Notes: a model not told the origin generated them from the letters alone. Positions 1 to 11,589 are shown, numbered from the stretch's first letter. The stretch is DNA of 64,000 nt from Cannabis sativa (GCF_029168945.1 NC_083604.1:40729686-40793685); one strand, 5' to 3'. Made by a program: numbers and translations.

Positions 1-1543
1 ACAAGGGTTGCTTTATATAGGGAGAAGGGAGAGCACAACTTTCCAAATAAACAGTTTCCTCTTTTACTGTGTAATTGATTAACTGCCTTATTTAGTGTGA
101 TCCACCACTTTCCTATTATTGCTAGGCTTTGATTAGCAATTACATGGCAATTAAAATTGAAAATAATAATTGGGAAACAAGCAAAGGGAGTGGCCGGCCA
201 TAGAGGGAAATGGGCCTCACTTGGATTTTGCAGTTTCCTCAATTTTATTTCTATTTCTCCAAAAATGCTATTTTTCCAATTCTAATCATTTAAATGCCAA
301 AACTAATTATTTAATAACTAAGATAGATTATTAAATAATATTGTCATTTAAAATAATTATTAATTAGACATGCAAAGTCTCTCAATTAATAATTAAACCT
401 AGAAACCCTTTTCTTTACGATTTCATCCTTAAACTGTGAGAATTCATAAAGTAGACATAGTCTAACTTTTAGAATTATAATTGATTAATTAAAATCAATT
501 AACTGAGTCTTACAAGCAGTATGGTCTCAACTAGTATGGGGACCATGGGTCTATATAACCGAGCTTCCAATAAGTCGAACCGAATTTACCAAGTAAATTC
601 CCTAACTTATTAATTCCTCATTGAATCCACACTTAGAACTTGGAATTGCACTCTCAGTCATATAGAACGCTCTATATGTTCCACGATATAGACACGTCAT
701 TAGTTATCCATTGTTATAACCCTAATGTGATTAATGATCTTCTATATAGATGATCTACATTGAAAAGGCACTACTGTTACCGCTACACCTTCGATGTATT
801 TTATCCTTATAACACTTAACCCTGTATAAATGATATTTCACCTAAGTGAAATGAGATCTCCACCATTTATCTTCGTTTGGTTAAGCTCGAGGGAAATCAT
901 CCTTTACTTCTATTTTGCCAGATAGAAGCTATAGATTCCATATTTATGTTAGCGCTCCCACTCAATTGCATTACCGTGTTCCCAAAATGTACGTATCACC
1001 CTGACTGTCAAAAGTAGGCTTAACTAACAAATCAAAGAACACGGATAACACTCTTGAGATTGAACCTAACCATATCAGGATTAAGATCATTTGATCTAGG
1101 ATCAACAGGTGATATTGAATTGAATAGATATTACGGTAAGTTTTAATATATCTAATCAAAGTTCAATATCGGTCCCTTCCGATGTATACTCCATACATCC
1201 GATACTGGTAAACTTTGCCAATGTCCTGGAAAGGACATAACACTTTTCCAAGGTGTAAGAATACCTATCGCTGATTATACCATGTCAGTCTAAATCCAGT
1301 GTTCTGACAAATCAGGGAATAAACTTTTGAACATATAATAAAGATTATATTCCACTGTGCTGACAACACTATAATCTTAACAAATTCATATGTTTTGGAC
1401 TTAAAAAGAATTCATACATTATATACATATAATCATGAAATAAATCATGTGAACCATGCAACATAAAATGTTATTTCTGATCTTTATTAATAAGTAAATC
1501 TAATTATATGAAATGAGTTTTATTTAGGGCATAAAACCCAACA
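1..1543 (-). mobile_element. Partial LTR (copy A) of the recurrent LTR family
   Basis: The stretch ends in AAAACCCAACA, the same terminus as the other family LTRs, and aligns with the right-hand three quarters of the copies at 1571-3421 and 52149-54041. Read on the minus strand the LTR would begin TGTTGGGTTTTATGCCC. The window opens inside it, near the promoter: a TATATAAA-like box lies on the minus strand around 11-19. Its other end is outside the window, so it may be a solo LTR or one LTR of a longer copy. The right edge abuts a 27-bp stretch carrying a primer binding site that belongs to the next LTR. Confidence 0.9.
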
Positions 1544-1549
1544 AATCAT

Positions 1550-1570
1550 TACCATGGCTCTGAGGCCAGT
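1550..1570 (-). other. Primer binding site next to LTR copy B
   Basis: On the minus strand, directly after the LTR end (…TTCCAACA), the sequence reads AC then TGGCCTCAGAGCCATGG. The usual plant Copia site, complementary to initiator Met tRNA, begins TGGTATCAGAGC, so the match is good apart from two bases. The same 21 bp recur at 12101-12121 and 60353-60373, also next to an LTR. Only 6 bp separate this PBS from LTR copy A, so almost the whole interior of this unit is missing. Confidence 0.8.
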
Positions 1571-3421
1571 TGTTGGAAATATTTTACCAGGATCTAGATT
1601 TACTAACAAGTATGTTTCATTAACATCCTAATATGAATTCTAAAATAATGAAATAAACACATATAAAGTTTAGGAAACCTTACATTGGGTGCAGCGAAAT
1701 ATAATGACTCCTTCCGTTCAGATCTCTAGCCCTTGATTCCTTTTTATAGCAGAGCATTACCAAGATCTGAACCTGGATCTCTTTCTCTCCTTCCTTGATG
1801 CTGATTCTCCTTCTTGTTGATTGAATTCTTCACAATCTTTCACACTATGATTGAGATACCACTTGATGTGTGTGGGCACTCACTCTATCACTCAAGGTTC
1901 GAAAATTTTAGGAAGAAAAGAGAAGGGAAGTGGCGCCTTAGAATTTTCTCTGAAGGAATGAGATGCATCATCTTTTTCCTGAAGCCATCACTACCTATTT
2001 ATAGGTAACCACCTAGGTTTAGGTTAGATTTATTTGGCATTAAAATAATAGAAAAATAAATGGTAAAATACACTAAGTGTGGCCGGCCATGGATAGTGGA
2101 TTGGGCCCACTTTGCAATTTTGTCATTTTGTCATTTTTCCATCCCATTTTCTCAAAAACGCCAATTTTCCAATTTCACCACTTAAATTCATTTATTTAAT
2201 AACTAAAAATAAATTATTAAATGATATTGTCATTTAATATATTTATTAATTAGACATATAAAGTCTCTTAATTAACAAATAAAACCTAGAATCTCTTTTC
2301 TTCACAATTTTGCATTTGCTTAGTGAAAATTCATAAACTAGACATAGTCTAATTTTAGAATTATAATTGATTAATTAAAATCAATTAATTGAGTCTTACA
2401 AGCAGTATGGTCTCAACTAGTATGGGGACCATTGGCCTATATAACCGAGCTTCCAATAAGCAGATCAAGAATTTACCAAGTAAATCCACTGACTTATTAA
2501 TTCCTTATTGCATCCACGCATAGAACTTTGAATTGCACTCTGAGTCATATAGAACGCTTTATATGTTCCACGATATAGATACGCTATTAATCATCCATTG
2601 TTATAATCCTAATTTGATCAATGATCCTCTAATATATGATCTACATTGTATAGGGACTAAATTACCGTTACACCCTTCAATGTATTTTATCCTTAAAACA
2701 CTTAGCTCCGTATAAATGATATTTCAGCGAAGTGAAATGAGTACTCAACCATTTATCTCTGTTTAGCCAAGCTCGAAGGAAATCATCGTTTCACTTCTAA
2801 ATACCTATAGAAGTTATAGATTCCATATCTATGTTTAGCGCTCCCACTCAATTATACTATCTTGTTCCCAAAATGTACGTATCACCCTGACCCGAAAGTA
2901 GGCTTAACTAACAAATCAAAGAACATGAATAATACTCTTGAGATTGAACCTAACCATATCAGGATTAAGATCATTTGATCTAGGATCAACTAGGTGATAT
3001 TGAATTGAATAGATATTACGGTAAATTTAACATATCTAATCAAAGTTCAATATCGGTCCCTTCCAATGTATACTCCATACATCCGATACTGGTAAACTTT
3101 GCCAATGCCCTGGAAAGGACATAACACTTATCCAAGGTGTAAGCATACCTATCGCTGATTACCATGCCAGTCTAAATCCAGTGAACTGACAAATCAAGGA
3201 ATTAAACTTTCGAACATATAATCAAGATTATATTCCACAGTGTTGACAATACTATAATCATTAACAAATACATATGTTCTGGACTTAATAGAATTTATAC
3301 ATTATATATATAATCATGAAATAAATCATGTGAACCATGCAACATAAAATGTTATTTCTGATCTTTATTAGTAAAGCTGATTATATAGAAATGGGTTTTA
3401 TTTAGGGCACAAAACCCAACA
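1571..3421 (-). repeat. LTR copy B (3' LTR of element 1)
   Basis: This is an 1851-bp LTR starting TGTTGGAAAT and ending AACCCAACA on the plus strand. A minus-strand TATAAATA box lies at 1996-2003 within a CCTATAAATAGG context. That leaves about 1.4 kb of U3 and about 420 bp of R-U5. The copy has a PPT on its right and a PBS on its left, so it serves as the 3' LTR of element 1 and also as the 5' LTR of a mostly lost unit to the left. Open frames inside it, such as 1814-2008 and 2533-2715, are not genes. Confidence 0.9.
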
Positions 3422-3437
3422 AACTCCCACTTGCACT
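3422..3437 (-). other. Polypurine tract of element 1
   Basis: The minus strand reads GCAAGTGGGAGTT immediately before the LTR start TGTTGGG, the typical Copia polypurine tract. The same tract stands at 54042-54056 in element 2. Confidence 0.8.
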
Positions 3438-3559
3438 AATATAAAACAAAAAGTGCATTATAAATAATCTCAACACCTTGATATACAAATCAAGTGTAGT
3501 GTGTAGTATACTCTCCGTAACAGGATCTGACAGGTTATATTAAACCCAACCTTTTCTTC

Positions 3560-4570
3560 ACCATTACATTTCCTTAATCACAAAATACTTGATATTGTGA
3601 AATTCCTCTTTATATGTCTACTCTCTTGGGATATTGGATTCTTTACTATTGGCAACTACTTTTGTGTTAGTCAGGAAGTAACACTAGTAATTAAGACATG
3701 TTGGAACTGTGCCAAAAATGTATAGAACTTTCCTTAGACTGAATAAGTACCTTTCCTGCAACTTTAACATTCAGTCTCTCTCTAGTAGACTTAGAGACTT
3801 TAGATAGGTTTTTTCACTTCTCCAAAATCATTACTCCACCCCCAGAGTAATCACCATCTTATCAGCAGACCTTCTAGCATTAAGGCAAGTCTAGAAATTT
3901 GATTTGGTGTAGTCAAAGAGTATTAAATACACCCTTTATTGACTAACATATAGTTCCTCTTCTTGATCTTAAGATTTACTTGATTGTCTTCCAATGTTCC
4001 TTTCCTGGATTAATCTGATACCTACTCATTACTCACACTCAACAGCAGGTGTCTGGTCTAAGGCATACTAAAGCACATCTGAGACCTCTCACTGTTGATT
4101 CAAGGAATTCTTTCATGGCTTTATCTTTTTTGGAATAGTTGAGACTTTTCCTTAGATAAATAAAATCTATGTCTAGAAGTCGAGAAGCTTCTATAGATTG
4201 CAATTAGAAAAGAAAATGCTTCAGCATCTTACTAAAGTAAGTTGCTTGCATTAGAGTAAGTAATTACCAGGTATACCACAAGCCATAGGTTTATATAAAC
4301 TCAAACCTATAATACTAGGAAGAGGAAGTTTTGTTAAGTCCATTGAATAGACCTACAAACGAAAATTTCCTTATTTGTCCTTGTAATAGAAAATTTTTGG
4401 TTGTCCCATACGAATGGTTTTGACCATAGTTCTCTTGGCTTTTCTTCTTAGTTTCTTATTTTGACAATCCATTACTTGTTTAAACTCACAATGGATTTTA
4501 ATCACTAGTGTCTTCCAAGTCATAATAGGGTGAGTTCCTAGAAACTCTCCCACTACGACAAAGTACCGTG
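3560..4570 (-). pseudogene. Decayed Copia RT/RNase H (fossil pol) in element 1
   Basis: Conceptual minus-strand reading with stops and shifts gives, in the correct Copia order: CRSGRVSRNSPYYDLEDTSD (the basic linker before RT); LMQATYFSKMLKHF (the 'QA-YI-K-L--F' segment); RGLRCALVCLRPDTC (the 'LMYAMLCTRPDIC' segment); MSRYQINPGKEHWKTIK followed by a stop (the 'SRYQSNPG-EHW--VK-IL' segment); ESRHIKRNF ('SKHIERRYH'); and NLSDPVTESIL ('NLADPLTKPL') just before the PPT. Enzyme motifs such as YVDD are absent and much of RT is deleted. Stops, including the one after WKTIK (about 3976), are shared with element 2, so the loss predates both copies. The 60-residue open frame at 4371-4553 is part of this relic. 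Confidence 0.8.
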
Positions 4571-5830
4571 ACTTTTGTCTAAGAATCTAACTGGTATTGT
4601 CCTCTTCGGTTGTGTTAAAACAACAGAGGCAGTGGGACCATCTTATAAAGAATAAGATGATAGAACACTTTTGGAATCAAGAAAATTATCTCCTCTATTT
4701 GCTACTTTGTTTTCAGACTTAGTCATTTTCTTAGAAAAGTAGTATTTGTTTAAACAAACACTTTCTTATCTAATGACTATGGGATGGTCCACCCCTAATC
4801 ACTTAGAATAGCTAACAAACATGCAAACCATGGTTAAGAGTTCTAGCTTTTCTTAAGATTTCGATTAGGTCTTCCATGAATCTAGTAATGGTTTACACTA
4901 AGTACCCAACCATTGCATCATTCTGAAATTTTCCTATCACTAGGTAAGTTTGGATATAATTCAAAAATCAACTTAATGATCTTTGAACTGCATATGTACC
5001 AAATATTTCTCCACCCCTATCAGTTCGCAAGATCTTTAACCACTTACCTTAATGGTTTTCACCATTGCTAAAAATTCATGAAATTTTAAAATTTCAAATT
5101 TCTTTTGCATAAGGTAAAATCTAGAGTGATTGTCTTAAGAATATAACGAAAACTCATATTCACCCCTGAATGTACATCCATCTGCGAATGAGATGATTAT
5201 ACTTTCAGTGGATATAGACATATTGACTCTTTGCAGAGAAGGATCTTGTCAAAACCACTATGAACAAGATACAAATGTCATAGATTTATAAAATATGTGG
5301 TTGTGGTCTTTTGATGACTTAGGTTTAGTTACATTAAAGAGTTCTTAGAATAGTGTAAGTGGATCCTGGTCATAGAATACTAAACTCATATTCCATACTA
5401 ACATACAGTTTGAATCCATTGATAGAAAATGGTTATTAAACACTTGTGAAAGTGTAACTGTATTGTATTCTGGAAATAGAAATACAGTATAAAATCTCTA
5501 TTTGGAATCTAAAATTCAAAGTCAAAGACTTAAATTTATACAAAATATACATGAGTATTCTTCTATCTTGGACCACCACTACTAATCTAACTCTAAGTCT
5601 GATGTGCCTAAAATAAGCATATACAAGTAGGAGATTTCTAAGATTGAGGATTTATATCATTTCGGGATAGAATGTCGGGAATATAACCATATGCGCCATT
5701 CAATTTCTTAAGAGAAAATAGAATGACATTGTATGATTTATAAACCATTTATCCAATGATATATTATTGAGCTAATTCGAAATGAATAAGCTAAGAGGAA
5801 TAAGGATAATTTTAAATTTAAATAAGAACC
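4571..5830. other. Element 1 interior, no coding signal recognised
   Basis: AT-rich interior that aligns well with 55170-56470 of element 2. No open frame above 60 residues and no recognisable domain on either strand. It may be highly decayed pol further from the PPT, but no motif is convincing. Confidence 0.6.
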
Positions 5831-6600
5831 CAACGATGCTCCGATTAGCGAGACTCAAAGTTATTCTTATTTATATATATTCTTCTTGTTTCATATTGGA
5901 AATACTAGTCTAAGGTGTCATCTATTGATAAACAGCTAGATGTTGCATTTACAATATTTATCTATCGAGATCTAACACTATTATGTTTGTTTAATGGATG
6001 ACAATCCATTAGGGATTTGTCCCATTAAAACAACAAACTAAGTTAGACCAACAATGAAGATTCGAACTTTAAACTACAATTAATAACAGGAAATAACATG
6101 GCTCAATATAAATTCACACACAATTCAGAAATTAGTAAACATATAGCAAGTAGGAATGACAAGCGAAAATACTAAAACATACAATCCTAAATAATTTCTA
6201 AGGTCTTCAACAAACTAATATCAATGTCCCGTTTAGGCGAGAGTCAAATATACCATCCATTGAATAGAGTTTTCAGCTCATCTAAAATGATAAACATTCT
6301 AGCAACATTTTATTCGATCAAGATCAGAATCCAGCGTTGTCCCGTTTAGGCGAGAGTCAAGGCCATCCTATCTTATGAGCTTCCACCATTGTTTTATACT
6401 TTTGCAAGCCTATTAAAGTCGCGACCATTAGGGTGATCCTCTTTACTAAAATAAACACTTATAAATAGTACTTATCTTTCGAGATTCTACGGCGATAAAT
6501 TGCTAATGAACGTTCGTCCATTAGGGAGGATTACTCACTAAAACAAGAACTATGTAGAACCAACAATGGAGATCGAATGTCATAATAATAATAAAGCTCA
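5831..6600 (-). repeat. Duplicated motif block in element 1 (CCCGTTTAGGCGAGAGTCAA)
   Basis: The 20-mer CCCGTTTAGGCGAGAGTCAA occurs at about 6228-6247 and 6341-6360, 113 bp apart, and a weaker relative ends at about 5858. Each is followed by similar modules, 'CCATTAGGGA/GT' and 'ACCAACAATG-AGATTCGAA', at 5998-6070 and 6425-6575. The block therefore looks like diverged direct duplications. Element 2 has the same arrangement at 56474-56993. No open frame runs through it. The function is unknown. Confidence 0.7.
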
Positions 6601-6779
6601 TTATTTAAAGTGTATTTTCTTCTAATATTTATTTCAATCTATTTATTTTAAATATATATTTATTTAATTAAAATCTCCAATTTAGAATGAAAAAATTCTA
6701 AATATAAATTTTAATTTAATATTTATAAAATTATACTTAGATGGATATGAAAATAAAATGAATTATTTTCATCCTAGTA

Positions 6780-7760
6780 ATAATTTCCAATAAATATTTA
6801 GAAAATTATTCAATTTAAGTTGTATCAAAATTAATTTAAATTAATTTACAACTCAAATTTAATTTTCTAAAAATATACATTGCATTTCGAAAAATTGAAG
6901 TATATAAGAATACAATTTTCGAAATTGCTCTTAAAATAAAATAAAAATAAATATTGGAAAAATTATTCTAATTTTATGTTGGCCCAAAATTAATTAATAA
7001 AAATTAATTTTCAACAAAAAATATAATTTTCCTATATAATTAAATATTAAGAAAAATTTCAAATATTTAAGCATCATGATGAAAATCAACTTAAATATTA
7101 TTTTTCTATTTAATTAAATACACTAGAAAATACTTCAAGCAAAACAGATAATATCTATCTAGACTTTCATTGACTAATTATTTCATTTTCTAATTATAGT
7201 ATATTTTAGTTCATTTATTTTAATTAATCATTAAATGAAAAAATCATTGATTTAAGTTGGTCCAAAATTAAAATAAATAATTTTCAACTTTAATCTATTT
7301 TTCAAATGAAATTCGAAATTTTCTGCATTTAAGAAATGCATTTTCGAAATGTATAAAAAAAAGATTGATAAAATAAAATAAAATATATTTTGAAAAATTA
7401 TTCAAATTTAAGTTGCTTGAAATAAGATTTCAAACTTAAAATAATTTTCTATTTAATTAAATATCACGAAAATAATAATATTTAAGTATCAAGAATGAAA
7501 TCAACTTAAATATTTAATTTTCAATTTAATTAAATGTATTAAATACAAGAATTAAATAATCAAGTATGAAAAAAACTTAATTATTAATTATAATTTAATA
7601 CTAGAAAAAATATTCTATAATTAAGTTGGTCCAAAATTAATTAAAATAAATAATTAATTTTCAACTTAAAATATTTTCCTAATTAAATATTAGAAAATAT
7701 AACTAATACTAGAAATAACTATCTAGAATATATATCATTAACTAAGTGTTTTTCTAAAAT
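6780..7760. repeat. Array of hairpin-forming AT-rich repeats, element 1
   Basis: Irregular repeats, roughly 150 bp apart, share the plan AAGTTGgtcc AAAATTAATT … AATTAATTTT CAACTT, an imperfect inverted repeat. Copies centre near 6830, 6990, 7260, 7410 and 7640, separated by CTATTTAATTAAATA-type linkers. The copy at about 7622-7668 has nearly complete arms. Element 2 carries the same series at 57440-58300. No coding potential. Confidence 0.7.
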
Positions 7761-7884
7761 TAACTTTAAAATATTAAATGAAAAATAAATTTCATATATT
7801 TTAAAGCTAATTATGTTGCTAATTCAATTTTAATTAGGTTAGACTAATATAATTAACCTAATACAATTATTTAAATAAGCCAAA

Positions 7885-7995
7885 TGGGCCTTCACAATTG
7901 GGGTAGTTCATGTGAGAGAGAGCTGGGTTCAGTATGTCGTACCCACTGCTATTGGCCCTCTAACTCTCACACAAGGCCCAAAAGAGAGGAATTTA
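7885..7995. other. Less AT-rich block conserved between the two elements
   Basis: This 110-bp island in AT-rich surroundings contains GGGCCTTCACAATTGGGG, GTATGTCGTACCCAC and ACACAAGGCCCAAAAGAG, with GGGCCTT/AAGGCCC at its ends. It aligns with 58947-59057 of element 2 with few changes. No open frame or known motif was recognised. Confidence 0.55.
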
Positions 7996-9372
7996 ATATT
8001 TAAATAAACAATTGTTATTCATTGAATAAGCCCAAATCTAATTGGGCCTAAATAAATTTACTTATGTCAAAATTTATTTTAGCAACCTAGTCCATTTACT
8101 TAGTAAAACTTAAATGGGCTTCCTATATGCATCTAAGCCCAATAGCAAACATATAGGCTCACACAGGTCAAATGATTTGGATGGGCCCTATCATGTTACT
8201 AGGTTCACACAGATGAAAGAAGTACAAAATTTACCTGTTACAAATTATTTATAAGATCTATTGACAATTGGACTATGATTAAAATCAGATCATTGGATCT
8301 GTCAACAAGTTAATTATAGCAATTTAGATCAAATAAATAATAGGTTTGTTATTTTTTTTTTTTGAATAAACAATATAAATAAATAAACAAACATTGTTGA
8401 AACAGATGTGAAATAAGATAATAATATAATTAAATTATTATTCTTAAACTAACCAACTAAATTTAGAAAATTTATTAGGGTTGTTAAAAACAACCCTTAA
8501 AAATCTCAAAATTTAAATTCAAAAATGAAAACTAATTTTAAAATATTTAGGTTTATTTGAATTATTTTTATCAAATTAAATTAAATATCAAATAAGATTA
8601 ATGATTTGAAAAAAATATCTTCAATATCATTTTCAAATCTTATAATTTAATAAAATTAAAATAATAAAATAAACCAATTTTAAAATAGATGTGGTTAGAT
8701 AATTATTATTTTAAGAATAAAATAATAAATAAATAATAATTACCTAATTATATGTCAAAATATCTTAAATTAAGCATTATTCAAATTTCTACAAAAATAT
8801 CTAAGTTATTTAAATATTTAAAATATAATTTATAAATTTACAATAAGTAAAAGGGAAAAAAACAAAAAAATACAAAAAAGGAAAAAAAATTACAAAAATA
8901 CTTTGGGCCGGCCCATTAAACATTTATACAGTCCACATACAAATATTTACAAAAATACCACATGCACTAAGCCTTCAGCTGTACAGAGCGAACCATGAAG
9001 ATGAAAATACGCGCTCGTTTCAAAACCGCAAAACAACCAAAATGAAACCAAAACGAGAAAAATACAACTATTAATTCTGGCAAAATCAATTGGAAAAGAA
9101 TACCTGCAATGATCTAAACTGAAAATGACGAAAAAAAAATTAGAAAAATTGTGAAGAAACTGAAATTACACATTTGTTTTCTATTTTATTCGATCAAAAT
9201 AACTCCCCCTAATATCGAAATCTATATTCATGAAATGTAGATCTGTAACAAACAGATTTGGAGCTCCCACTAAATCCAAAACAATGTATGATGTGAAAAA
9301 TTTTAAAAAAAAACCTCATGAATAATACATCTACGTTATATACAGTTGCATTTTGATTTATTTTTTGTTTTG

Positions 9373-10155
9373 GTTGCCTTATAGTTGCATTATCGTTTTA
9401 TGATAGTTTATATATTATGCAAGAATTTAATTTGATGGGGATTAAGAAATAGTAGTTATACATAGTAAGTTTTGTGCAAATAGTTGCATATTAATTTTAT
9501 AGTGAAATAACATATGCAAGTAGCAAAACTATAACAAAACTACAAAACAACTGTATGCAAGTGCAAATAGTTGCCTTATAGTTGCATTATCGTTTTATGA
9601 TAGTTTATATATTATGCAAGAATTTAATTTGATGGGGACTAAGAAATAGTAGTTATACATAGTAAGTTTTGTGCAAATAGTTGCATATTAATTTTATAGT
9701 GAAATAACATATGCAATTAGCAAAACTATAATAAAACTACAAAACAACTGTATGCAAGTGCAAATAGTTGCCTTATAGTTGCATTATCGTTTTATGATAG
9801 TTTATATATTATGCAAGAATTTAATTTGATGGGGACTAAAAAATAGTAGTTATACATAGTAAGTTTTGTGCAAGTAGTTGCATATTAATTTTATAGTGAA
9901 ATAACATATGCCAGTAGCAAAACTATAATAAAACTACAAAACAACTGTATGGAAGTGCAAATAGTTGCCTTATAGTTGCATTATCGTTTTATGATAATTT
10001 ATATATTATGCAAGAATTTAATTTGATGGGGACTAAGAAATAATAGTTATACATAGTAAGTTTTGTGCAAATAGTTGCATATTAATTTTATAGTGAAATA
10101 ACATATGCAAGTAGCAAAACTATAATAAAACTACAAAACAACTGTATACAAACTA
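9373..10155. repeat. Four-copy 197-bp tandem repeat
   Basis: The phrase TTGCCTTATAGTTGCATTAT restarts at 9373, 9571, 9768 and 9965, giving units of 197-198 bp that look about 97-99% identical. Differences include GATAGTTT versus GATAATTT and GCAAGTAGC versus GCAATTAGC. The last unit runs out at about 10155. The units also contain shorter internal repeats of ATAGTTGC. The high identity implies recent expansion or gene conversion. Confidence 0.95.
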
Positions 10156-10503
10156 AAATACAGGAAAAACTCTTTGAACATCAACATCCATGATAAATCT
10201 CATTGTTATCCATTGATGATATAAAAATGGACATGAAACAACTAGATAAAAAACATATTAAAAAAATACATATAGAAGGTGTAAAATTTCAAATATGGGA
10301 GAAAACCAAAAAGAAACCGAAAACAAACCTCGGTTCGAACATCAGCACCAACATTAGCTTTTTTTCCAGAATCGTTGACAATGAAATCTCTGCATTATTT
10401 GTTGAGCAAACATACATAAGAAGCACAATGATTTCTATACTCTTTCTGGCTTTATTCTCTACACAGTCGCTCCATATGTTATCAAGGTCCGTTTCTTCGT
10501 ATG

Positions 10504-10935
10504 AATATATAAGAAACTAGCTTTACAATTAAAAATTAAAAATAAAAATAAAAGAAGAATTGTTATGTAAAAAAATTTAAAATTAAAAAGCTGAAATAAA
10601 ATTAAAAATTAAAAATTAAAAACTGAAATAAAATTAAAAATAAAAAGAAAAGAAGAAAAAAAGAGAGTGAAATGATGGATTGATTGATAAGTCAAATCTG
10701 ACCTAAGCAACAATATATAAGAAACTAGCTTTACAATTAAAAATTAAAAATAAAAGAAAAGAAGAATTGTTATGGAAAAAAAATTAAAAATTAAAAACTG
10801 AAAATAAAATTAAAAATAAAAAAATTAAAAAGCTGAAATAAAATTAAAAATTAAAAATTAAAAACTGAAATAAAATTAAAAATAAAAAGAAAAGAAAAAA
10901 AAAGAGAGTGAAATGATGGATTGATTGATAGAAAA
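10504..10935. repeat. Tandem duplication of an A-rich 208-bp unit
   Basis: AATATATAAGAAACTAGC starts at about 10504 and again at about 10712. Both copies run through AAAATTAAAAATTAAAA tracts to GAGAGTGAAATGATGGATTG. Simple A/T tracts with AAATT periodicity fill both. No coding meaning: the T-rich minus-strand frame at 10844-11041 is low complexity. Confidence 0.85.
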
Positions 10936-11110
10936 TGAAAAAAGAGAGGGAAGAGAGTAGGATTTGATTGATGATGGATGGAATGATGACTAAGTGGTAT
11001 TTGTGTAATAAAAGCAACTTTGTAAGTAAAAATGTAGTCATAGGCGTGTGTGAGTAATTTTGTAATAAATTGTGTAAAATGGATTTTTCATGTAAAAATT
11101 TCTAAGTAAA

Positions 11111-11570
11111 ATGATATAAAATAGTAAAATATCATTTTTCAAACTTATAATTTATAAATAATTAAATATTTGACACAATAATAAACTTTTGAATTTGAAA
11201 ATATTATGGTTAGAATATCTATAGAAATATATAGGTTAATTTCAAATTTATTAATTATTTAATTTGTCATATAAGATAATTTTAATATAATATTTCAAAT
11301 AAAAAAATAAAGTTATCTTTTAATTTAAAATATGTTAAATATCAAAATATCTAATCTTATAATTAAATAATATATAAATATTAAAGAAATTAACAAATTT
11401 TTTAAATCTAACCATAATTTAAAAATAAAATAATTAATTTTTAAATTTAAACCTCAAAATATCAAAATTAATAATAATCTATTAAAAAATAAATATTATT
11501 AATTTAAAATATGATATAAGTTCAAATATATTTAAAAATAATATTTTATTTTAAATTTAGGGTTTGAAAA
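11111..11570. other. AT-rich interior of element 1, nothing recognised
   Basis: More than 80% A+T, with many AATTTAAAATA-type words. It is equivalent in texture to 59450-59950 of element 2. No genes or clear repeats. Confidence 0.6.
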
Positions 11571-11589
11571 TTGGAAAAATCGGATTTTT

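Larger units (their letters stand above)
8840..11110. mobile_element. Probable insertion inside element 1 (absent from element 2)
   Basis: Element 2 passes directly from its AT-rich tract (about 59450-59990) to the leader before the PBS, whereas element 1 has about 2.3 kb extra here. The segment differs in texture: it starts with A-rich sequence and GGGCCGGCCC near 8907, holds a 197-bp tandem array and an A-rich duplication, and ends near GTAAAAATTTC (about 11100). The two ends show weak inverted similarity (TTACAAAAATAC… on the left, TTACAAAATTAC… on the right reversed), suggesting a terminal-inverted-repeat transposon, but exact ends and target duplication were not found. The 105-residue open frame at 10203-10520 matches nothing I recognise. 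Confidence 0.5.

Noticed and set aside
9373..10155. Possible CRISPR-like repeat array
   Set aside because: The repeats are contiguous 197-bp units without unique spacers, in plant DNA; a tandem repeat, not CRISPR.
10203..10520. 105-residue plus-strand open frame
   Set aside because: AT-rich codons and no recognisable motif; it sits between tandem repeats inside a transposon. No evidence of a gene.
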